Shown here in pieces: positions 5,815-10,610 of a stretch of DNA of 10,610 bases (positions are counted from its first letter, which is position 1; every line of letters begins with the position of its first letter). Position numbers and translations under genes: made by a program. The stretch lies in assembly GCA_043766915.1 (NCBI GenBank), contig JAYUHO010000290.1, forward strand, positions 1-10,610. Direction: 5' to 3'. The DNA is from JANNAT01 sp043766915 (GTDB lineage: Bacteria > Pseudomonadota > Alphaproteobacteria > Rhodobacterales > Rhodobacteraceae). The notes under the pieces are model-generated. The model saw nothing but the letters and a program-made list of their open reading frames with translations. It had not been told where the DNA came from and searched no databases.

Positions 5815-5970
5815 CAGATTTGCCCCAAGCAAATCTGTCCGCGCCCGAACTTCCTCGGGCTTACGCCGCGCCATCTGGCGCGACGGTCCCTCGTCACCCA
5901 CGGGGCGGGCGCGACACGTGTCGCACCCTACCGGGGCGGTTGTCAGTGACGTCGGGTGGGTGAAACCCAC
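5815..5970. repeat. Intergenic block of five successive hairpins
   Basis: The 218-base gap 5776-5993 holds no gene but a row of perfect stems: CAGATTTGC/GCAAATCTG (5815-5837, loop 5), GCCCGA/TCGGGC (5843-5860, loop 6), CGCGCCA/TGGCGCG (5867-5882, loop 2), GCGACACGTGTCGC (5911-5924, extended by GGG/CCC after one mismatch to 5907-5928), and GTGGGT/ACCCAC (5956-5970, loop GAA). TCACCCA at 5894-5900 can also pair with TGGGTGA at 5957-5963. No T run follows any stem, so they are not ordinary terminators. Elements of the form TGGGTGAAACCCA, to my recollection, are scattered between genes in Rhodobacteraceae, so this is probably a compound of REP-like dispersed repeats. Confidence 0.75.
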
Positions 5971-5993
5971 GCCTGTTGGACGGAGGAGGTGAT

Positions 5994-6827
5994 ATGCGCA
6001 GTTCTTTAGAAATTTACACTTTGGCCACCAAAACCAGTCATGTGGTTTTGCAATCCGATACCGTGATTGAGGCCCCGAATTGGCATCCCGATGGCAGCAG
6101 TCTGCTGATCAATGGCGAAGGGCGGCTTTACCGGGTGCCATTGGCTGCGCCTGCGATGGTGCCGGTTGATACTGGTGCCGCAATCAAGTGCAACAACGAT
6201 CATGGCATCAGTCCGGATGGCAAAACCATCGTCGTGTCATGCCACCATGGCGGGCGCGGGTCTGAGATTTATACGATACCCGCTGCGGGAGGTGATTTGC
6301 GGCGCGTTACGTCTGATGCGCCAAGCTGGTGGCACGGCTGGTCGCCCGATGGCGCGCGGTTGGCCTTTGTCGCGGCGCGCGGCGGCAGCCGGGTGATTGA
6401 TGTTTATACGATTGGGGTTGAAGGCGGCGAGGAACTGCGGCTGACCAAGGGCGAGGGGCATTGCGACGGGCCGGATTATTCCCCCGATGGGGCGCAGATT
6501 TATTACAACTGTGACCGGGATGGCCATGCGCAGATCTGGGTGATGAACACCGACGGCAGCGATCAGCGCAAGCTGTTTGCCGATGACCATGTGAACTGGT
6601 TTCCGCATCCGTCACCGGATGGCGCGCATATCTTTTATCTGGCTTATCCCCCCGGCACGCTCGGCCACCCCGCCGATCTGTCCGTGGCTTTGTGCCTGAT
6701 GACCCCCGATGGCCGCAACCGGCGTAGGGCGATTGAAATGACCGGCGGACAGGGCAGCATCAATGTGCCGTGCTGGGCCCCGGATGGATCGGCTTTTGCC
6801 TATGTGCGGTATTCGGTTTCAAACTGA
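5994..6827 (+). CDS. TolB-like beta-propeller protein, no signal peptide
   Basis: The start is the ATG at 5994, set by an exceptionally strong ribosome site (GGAGGAGGTGAT, four to fifteen bases upstream). The 277-residue product is built of six repeats with the PD40/TolB signature: WHPDGSSLLI, SPDGKTIVVS, SPDGARLAFV, SPDGAQIYYN, SPDGAHIFYL and APDGSAFAYV, spaced about 40-45 residues, enough for a complete six-bladed propeller. Unlike true TolB, which is periplasmic and has an extra N-terminal domain, this protein begins directly with the first blade (RSSLEIYTLATK) and has no export signal, so it should be cytoplasmic. Such propellers usually bind another protein or a small ligand, sometimes as isolated transcriptional or metabolic partners; no catalytic motif is evident. 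It lies after the hairpin block and before clpB, without obvious link to either. Confidence 0.85.
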   Translation: MRSSLEIYTLATKTSHVVLQSDTVIEAPNWHPDGSSLLINGEGRLYRVPLAAPAMVPVDTGAAIKCNNDHGISPDGKTIVVSCHHGGRGSEIYTIPAAGGDLRRVTSDAPSWWHGWSPDGARLAFVAARGGSRVIDVYTIGVEGGEELRLTKGEGHCDGPDYSPDGAQIYYNCDRDGHAQIWVMNTDGSDQRKLFADDHVNWFPHPSPDGAHIFYLAYPPGTLGHPADLSVALCLMTPDGRNRRRAIEMTGGQGSINVPCWAPDGSAFAYVRYSVSN

Positions 6828-6839
6828 CTTCTTCACAAT

Positions 6840-6868
6840 CTTGCAATCAGATCATGGCTGACCCATGT
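6840..6868 (+). promoter_or_regulatory. RpoH (sigma-32) heat-shock promoter of clpB
   Basis: CTTGCAA (6840-6846) and ACCCATGT (6861-6868) are separated by 14 bases. They match the RpoH consensus CTTGAAA / CCCCATNT in 6 of 7 and 7 of 8 positions counting N, with an allowed spacing. Transcription would start near 6876-6880, about 60 bases before the clpB start codon. clpB is a classic RpoH target, so sequence and context agree. Confidence 0.78.
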
Positions 6869-6936
6869 CAAGGATCAGGCCAATTGCATGTGCCATAATG
6901 GGCATGTGATCGGGTGCTGTCGAAGGAGAATGACCG

Positions 6937-9549
6937 ATGAATTTAGAGAAATTCACCGAGCGGTCGCGCGGGTTTGTGCAGGCCGCCCAGACGATTGCGA
7001 TGCGGGAAAGCCATCAGCGGCTGGCGCCCGAGCATCTGTTGCAGGCGCTGATGGATGATGATCAGGGGCTTGCAAGCAACCTGATCCGCCGGTCTGGGGG
7101 AAACCCTGCGCTGGTGGTGGATGCCTTGAAACTGGCGTTGGCGAAGATACCCAAAGTGTCGGGCGATGCACAGCCGTTCATGGACCCCGCGTTGGTTAAG
7201 GTCTTGGATGAGGCCGAAAAGCTGGCGAAAAAGGCCGGGGATAGTTTCGTGCCGGTTGAGCGGGTCTTGATGGCGCTGTGCATGGTGGCGGGCAAGGCCA
7301 AGGATGCGCTGGTTGCCGGGGCGGTGACGCCGCAAAAGCTGAACGAGGCGATCAATGACATCCGCAAGGGGCGCACGGCGGACAGCGCGTCGGCCGAGGA
7401 AAGCTATGATGCGCTGAAGAAATACGCGCGCGATCTGACCGAGGCCGCCGCGGAAGGCAAGATTGACCCGATCATTGGCCGGGATGAAGAAATTCGCCGG
7501 GCGATGCAGGTGCTGTCACGCCGCACCAAGAACAATCCGGTGTTGATAGGTGAGCCGGGCGTTGGCAAAACCGCGATTGCCGAAGGCCTGGCGCTGCGCA
7601 TCGTGAACGGCGATGTGCCGGAATCTTTGCGCGGTAAAAAGCTGATGGCGCTGGATATGGGCGCGCTGATTGCCGGGGCCAAGTATCGCGGTGAATTTGA
7701 AGAGCGGCTGAAAGCGGTTCTGAACGAGGTTATCGCGGCGGATGGCAATATCATCGTGTTTATTGACGAGATGCATACGCTGGTGGGGGCGGGCAAATCT
7801 GATGGCGCGATGGATGCGGCCAATTTGATCAAGCCTGCATTGGCGCGGGGCGAATTGCACTGCGTGGGGGCGACAACGCTGGCTGAATACCGCAAATACG
7901 TCGAAAAAGACGCAGCTTTGGCGCGGCGGTTTCAGCCGGTAATGGTGTCGGAGCCGACGGTAGAAGATACGATTTCGATCCTGCGCGGGATCAAGGAGAA
8001 ATACGAGCTGCACCACGGCGTGCGAATCTCGGACAGTGCTTTGGTGGCTGCGGCAACACTGTCGCACCGCTATATCACCGACCGCTTTTTGCCGGACAAA
8101 GCGATTGATCTGATGGACGAAGCCGCCAGCCGTTTGCGGATGGAAGTGGACAGCAAGCCTGAAGAATTGGATCAGCTGGACCGCCAGATCCTGCAATTGC
8201 AGATTGAGGCCGAGGCGTTGAAGAAAGAAGACGATGCCGCCAGCAAAGACCGGCTGGAGCGACTGGAAAAAGAGCTGTCCAATTTGTTGGAAAAATCCGA
8301 CGCGATGACGGCGCAGTGGCAGGCAGAGCGCGACAAACTGGAAGTGGCGCGCGATATCAAGGAACAGCTTGATCGTTCGCGGGCGGAACTGGAGGTTGTC
8401 AAGCGGGACGGCAATCTGGGGCGGGCGGGCGAGCTGTCTTATGGCATCATTCCGGGGCTGGAGAAAAAGCTGATCGAGGCCGAGGCGCGCGAAGGCGATG
8501 CCTTGGTGTCCGAAGCTGTGTGGCCTGAGCAAATTGCTGAAGTTGTTGAACGCTGGACGGGCATTCCGGTGGCGCGGATGCTGGAGGGCGAACGTGAAAA
8601 GCTGTTGCGGATGGAAGAGGAGCTGGGCAAGCGCGTCATCGGCCAACGAGCGGCAGTTGTCGCGGTTTCAAACGCCGTGCGCCGTGCGCGGGCGGGGTTG
8701 AACGATGAAGGGCGTCCTTTGGGCAGTTTCCTGTTCCTGGGGCCAACCGGTGTCGGCAAGACCGAATTGACCAAAGCAGTGGCGGAATATCTGTTTGATG
8801 ATGACAACGCCATGGTGCGGATTGATATGTCTGAATTCATGGAGAAACACTCGGTTGCCCGTCTGATCGGCGCGCCACCCGGATATGTTGGATATGACGA
8901 AGGCGGGGTGTTGACCGAAGCCGTGCGCAGGCGACCTTATCAGGTGGTGCTGTTTGACGAGGTCGAAAAAGCACACCCCGATGTGTTCAACGTGCTGTTG
9001 CAGGTGCTGGATGATGGGGTGCTGACAGATGGTCAGGGCCGCACCGTGGATTTCAAGCAAACGCTGATCATCCTGACCAGCAATCTGGGCGCGCGGGCGT
9101 TGTCGGAATTGCCGGACGGGGCCGATATTGCGGGCGCGCGGCGTCAGGTAGAAGAGGCGGTGCGCCAGCATTTCCGTCCCGAATTTCTGAACCGTCTGGA
9201 CGAGCAGATTATCTTTGATCGTCTGAACCGGGCAGATATGGGCGCGATTGTGGACATTCAGCTGCGCCGGTTGGAACAGCGTTTGTTGGCGCGCAAGATC
9301 ACGCTTGATCTTGATCCACAGGCCAAGGAATGGCTGGCCGACGAAGGCTATGATCCGGTGTTCGGAGCGCGGCCCTTGAAACGCGTGTTGCAACGGCATT
9401 TGCAAGACCCGCTGGCCGAAATGATCCTGTCCGGCGATGTGCTGGATGGGGGGACGGTGAAAGTGTCGGCGGGCGTGGATGGGATGATCATCGGTGATCG
9501 CGTGTCGGCCTCACGCAGGGATCGGCCCGCGCAGGCCGTGGTGCATTAA
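6937..9549 (+). CDS. clpB: ATP-dependent protein disaggregase ClpB
   Basis: ClpB is a hexameric ring ATPase that pulls polypeptides out of aggregates together with DnaK/DnaJ/GrpE. Start ATG 6937 follows GAAGGAG. The 870 residues compare with 857 in E. coli. Visible in order: N-terminal Clp repeat domain (about 1-150); first ATPase domain with Walker A GEPGVGKT (205-212), pore-loop tyrosine in AKYRGEFEER (Y250), Walker B FIDEMHTLVG (D277, E278); long coiled-coil middle domain (about 410-515), which marks ClpB rather than ClpA or ClpC; second ATPase domain with Walker A GPTGVGKT (602-609), pore loop PPGYVGYDEGG (Y650), Walker B LFDEVEKAH (D674, E675), sensor TSNLG and the C-terminal GARPLKR sensor-2 motif. 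All catalytic residues are present. It has its own RpoH-type promoter and a strong terminator, so it is transcribed alone. Confidence 0.98.
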   Translation: MNLEKFTERSRGFVQAAQTIAMRESHQRLAPEHLLQALMDDDQGLASNLIRRSGGNPALVVDALKLALAKIPKVSGDAQPFMDPALVKVLDEAEKLAKKAGDSFVPVERVLMALCMVAGKAKDALVAGAVTPQKLNEAINDIRKGRTADSASAEESYDALKKYARDLTEAAAEGKIDPIIGRDEEIRRAMQVLSRRTKNNPVLIGEPGVGKTAIAEGLALRIVNGDVPESLRGKKLMALDMGALIAGAKYRGEFEERLKAVLNEVIAADGNIIVFIDEMHTLVGAGKSDGAMDAANLIKPALARGELHCVGATTLAEYRKYVEKDAALARRFQPVMVSEPTVEDTISILRGIKEKYELHHGVRISDSALVAAATLSHRYITDRFLPDKAIDLMDEAASRLRMEVDSKPEELDQLDRQILQLQIEAEALKKEDDAASKDRLERLEKELSNLLEKSDAMTAQWQAERDKLEVARDIKEQLDRSRAELEVVKRDGNLGRAGELSYGIIPGLEKKLIEAEAREGDALVSEAVWPEQIAEVVERWTGIPVARMLEGEREKLLRMEEELGKRVIGQRAAVVAVSNAVRRARAGLNDEGRPLGSFLFLGPTGVGKTELTKAVAEYLFDDDNAMVRIDMSEFMEKHSVARLIGAPPGYVGYDEGGVLTEAVRRRPYQVVLFDEVEKAHPDVFNVLLQVLDDGVLTDGQGRTVDFKQTLIILTSNLGARALSELPDGADIAGARRQVEEAVRQHFRPEFLNRLDEQIIFDRLNRADMGAIVDIQLRRLEQRLLARKITLDLDPQAKEWLADEGYDPVFGARPLKRVLQRHLQDPLAEMILSGDVLDGGTVKVSAGVDGMIIGDRVSASRRDRPAQAVVH

Positions 9550-9576
9550 AAAAAGGGGGCCAAAAGCCCCCTTTTT
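9550..9576. terminator. Bidirectional intrinsic terminator after clpB
   Basis: AAAAAGGGGGC (9550-9560) pairs with GCCCCCTTTTT (9566-9576) around the loop CAAAA. The stem is six G-C pairs, prolonged by A-T pairs, and has a T run on either strand. It begins immediately after the clpB stop codon and sits 20 bases before the end of the convergent minus-strand gene, so it should stop transcription from both sides. Confidence 0.93.
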
Positions 9577-9596
9577 CCCAATGCCTAAAGAGGATG

Positions 9597-10088
9597 TCAG
9601 AACTGGCGAAGTGCCTCGTCTGCGGTTGGCAGGCGGCCATTTGGGGTGAGTTTGTCGACCGCTTCGGGCAAGATGGTGCTAAGCCGTTCTAACAGTTCGC
9701 TGCGGCCCAGACCTGTTTGTTGCATCAGATCTGTCATTGTTGACTCATCCAGCACTTCTTCCAGATCCCCCGCCGCCAGATCGCCGTTTGGCCCTTGGTT
9801 TACCCAAGAGTTGACCTTGGCCGATTGCACAGGGTTGGAAAATCGCGCCAGCAGTTCGGATAATCCGGCAAGCATGCCGCCACCCGTTTCGCCGACCTTT
9901 TGGCGCAGACTGTCAAACATGCCGTCGCGAGGTTCTGCGGCACCGCCCGTCGCGCTGCTGCGATCGCCGCCATCCGCGCCGCGGTTTGAGGCATTCTGGA
10001 CAAATCGCGAAAGTTTGTCACGGTTTTGATAGCCTGCAACTGCCAGAAGGCCGAGCAGTGCAATCATAGAAGGGCTGCCTTTGCTCAT
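9597..10088 (-). CDS. YidB/DUF937-family protein
   Basis: This 163-residue protein matches the YidB-like (DUF937) family, whose function is unknown. The start at 10086-10088 follows AAAGGAT closely. Residues 1-20 are hydrophobic (PSMIALLGLLAVAGY), followed by a polar, glycine/serine-rich linker (about 30-60). The family domain then runs from about 70 to 160: LSELLARFSNP, SWVNQGPNGDL, TGLGRSELLERLSTILPEAVDKLTPNGRLPT. The SWVNQGPN and LP-x-x-VDKLTP-x-G-x-LP motifs are hallmarks of the family. The gene begins 43 bases after the GlsB-type gene on the same strand with no promoter or terminator visible between, so the two probably form an operon ending at the terminator at 9550-9576. Similar proteins are often among general-stress or envelope-stress genes, which fits the neighbour. 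Confidence 0.88.
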   Translation of the reverse strand: MSKGSPSMIALLGLLAVAGYQNRDKLSRFVQNASNRGADGGDRSSATGGAAEPRDGMFDSLRQKVGETGGGMLAGLSELLARFSNPVQSAKVNSWVNQGPNGDLAAGDLEEVLDESTMTDLMQQTGLGRSELLERLSTILPEAVDKLTPNGRLPTADEALRQF

Positions 10089-10131
10089 ATCCTTTAACTC
10101 CTAGTATGAACAGAAATTCGCCTGCGGTCCC

Positions 10132-10383
10132 TTAGGCCCGGCGACGGACAAAGCCATATATCGCCAGAACGATGATCGCGCCGACAACCGCGCCGACCAG
10201 ACCAGCGCCTTCGTACATGGTATACCATCCCAGGGCTTGACCCAGATATGAGGCGACGAATGCGCCGACGATGCCCAACAAGGTGGTCATCACAAAGCCC
10301 GAGGGTTCATTGTCGCCCGGCATGATAAACTTTGCGATGATGCCAGCGACAAAGCCGATGATGATGGTCCAGATAATGCCCAA
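10132..10383 (-). CDS. GlsB/YeaQ/YmgE-family small membrane protein (transglycosylase-associated family)
   Basis: The product is an 83-residue, three-helix inner-membrane protein of the GlsB/YeaQ/YmgE family, small stress-induced proteins of uncertain function. The frame is open back to 10545, but the start is the TTG at 10381-10383: AGGAGG lies five bases before it and the family's N-terminus (GIIWTIIIGFVAGIIAK) follows directly; the upstream residues are proline/glutamine-rich and unlike the family. Helices: about 2-18, 28-46 and 56-77, ending in RRRA. The motif GFVAGIIAKFIMPG and the glycine-rich GIVGAFVASYLG and GAVVGAIIVLAIYG are diagnostic. A UUG start suggests modest translation. It lies about 50 bases behind an EcfG-like promoter and is the first gene of a likely operon with the YidB-type gene. 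Confidence 0.9.
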   Translation of the reverse strand: MGIIWTIIIGFVAGIIAKFIMPGDNEPSGFVMTTLLGIVGAFVASYLGQALGWYTMYEGAGLVGAVVGAIIVLAIYGFVRRRA

Positions 10384-10438
10384 GATGTCCTCCTGCGTTG
10401 ATACGTGACGGGCGTATGGTACTGCCCATCCATGGGGT

Positions 10439-10463
10439 AACGCAGTGGCGGACGCTTGGTTCC
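10439..10463 (-). promoter_or_regulatory. EcfG-type general stress promoter of the GlsB-YidB operon
   Basis: On the minus strand GGAAC (10463-10459) is followed, after 16 bases, by CGTT (10442-10439). This equals the alphaproteobacterial EcfG consensus (GGAAC, 16-17 bases, CGTT) without mismatch. It would start transcription some 45-50 bases before the TTG start codon. The short motif could occur by chance, and part of the Rhodobacterales lack the PhyR-EcfG system, so the call depends on the genome also carrying it. Confidence 0.5.
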
Positions 10464-10516
10464 CTTGAGCGACGAACGAAAGGTCTAAAGGAAGGATTTG
10501 TGGTTGTGACTGATTA

Positions 10517-10567
10517 GATTGCTGATTTGCGTCGGGGCGCGGCACGGATCATTTTAAATCAGCAATC
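10517..10567. repeat. 12-base perfect inverted repeat with 27-base spacer
   Basis: GATTGCTGATTT (10517-10528) is the exact reverse complement of AAATCAGCAATC (10556-10567). It lies in the 227-base gene-free end of the window, upstream of the GlsB-type operon. It could be an operator pair, the stem of a small RNA ending at the GC hairpin 20 bases further on, or a structured leader of a gene outside the window. Only the repeat itself is certain. Confidence 0.7.
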
Positions 10568-10586
10568 CTTCTGGCCCCAGCCGAAT

Positions 10587-10609
10587 GGCCCCGGAGATGA
10601 TCCGGGGCC
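10587..10609. terminator. GC-rich hairpin at window edge, probable terminator
   Basis: GGCCCCGGA (10587-10595) pairs perfectly with TCCGGGGCC (10601-10609) around GATGA. The only base after it is a T, so a T run on the plus strand may follow outside the window. No T run follows on the minus strand. It could end a short plus-strand transcript or a gene arriving from beyond the edge. Confidence 0.5.
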
Positions 10610-10610
10610 T

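Noticed and set aside
5780..5992. 70-codon open frame between the unknown gene and the TolB-like gene
   Set aside because: It runs straight through the hairpin block, has no ribosome site and a low-complexity arginine-rich product typical of translated repeats.
6886..6909. Direct repeat GCATGTG (6886-6892 and 6903-6909) upstream of clpB
   Set aside because: Seven bases only, downstream of the likely transcription start; could be chance.
7516..8646. 376-codon frame antisense to clpB
   Set aside because: Shadow of clpB with no domain, ribosome site or sensible composition.
10384..10545. N-terminal extension of the GlsB-type frame starting MPRPDANQQ
   Set aside because: It contains the promoter-like motif, is unlike the family, and a strong ribosome site precedes the TTG at 10383.
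1..10610. CRISPR array, tRNA, rRNA, insertion sequence or phage genes
   Set aside because: No regular spaced repeats, cloverleaf, transposase, integrase or terminal inverted repeats with target duplications were seen.

Overview
The window looks like chromosomal DNA of a free-living alphaproteobacterium, most probably a Rhodobacteraceae (Roseobacter-type) member. This rests on GC-rich codon use, the short form of NfeD next to a QmcA-type SPFH protein, a VPLPA-type sorting signal, an RpoH-type promoter in front of clpB, and a hairpin-rich intergenic block of a kind I associate with this family. It is mostly housekeeping sequence, with a worn or mis-sequenced stretch in the first 3.4 kb. No phage genes, transposase, CRISPR array, tRNA or rRNA were found.

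Region 1 (1-722): a BrnT/BrnA type II toxin-antitoxin module. The antitoxin gene brnA is intact. The toxin gene brnT has a one-base deficit in a G run and is read in two frames. A cluster of short inverted repeats lies upstream. Region 2 (823-2416, + strand): a tightly overlapping operon of a QmcA-type SPFH/band-7 membrane protein, a short NfeD membrane partner, and a Nudix hydrolase broken by one extra G in a G run. Region 3 (2413-3436, - strand): a six-segment membrane protein gene with two in-frame stop codons, then a detached 3' end of a second, divergent pyrF.

Region 4 (3437-4866, - strand): a secreted, probably surface-anchored VPLPA-CTERM protein with a lectin-like body, whose gene carries a 31-base perfect palindrome near its 5' end, followed by the intact pyrF (orotidine 5'-phosphate decarboxylase). 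Region 5 (5002-6827, + strand): an unrecognised 257-residue protein, a gene-free block of five successive hairpins, and a cytoplasmic TolB-like propeller protein. Region 6 (6840-9576, + strand): clpB with a near-consensus heat-shock promoter and a strong terminator. Region 7 (9597-10610, - strand): a probable two-gene stress operon (GlsB/YeaQ-type membrane protein, then a YidB/DUF937-type protein) behind a promoter matching the alphaproteobacterial EcfG general-stress consensus. Beyond it lie a long inverted repeat and a GC-rich hairpin at the window edge.

Functionally the window combines protein and membrane quality control (ClpB, QmcA/NfeD), general stress proteins and pyrimidine synthesis. 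The points that merit a second look are the four reading-frame disruptions in 2.9 kb, the divergent pyrF 3' remnant, the lectin-like VPLPA protein with its internal palindrome, and the hairpin block. I see no clearly new multi-gene system.
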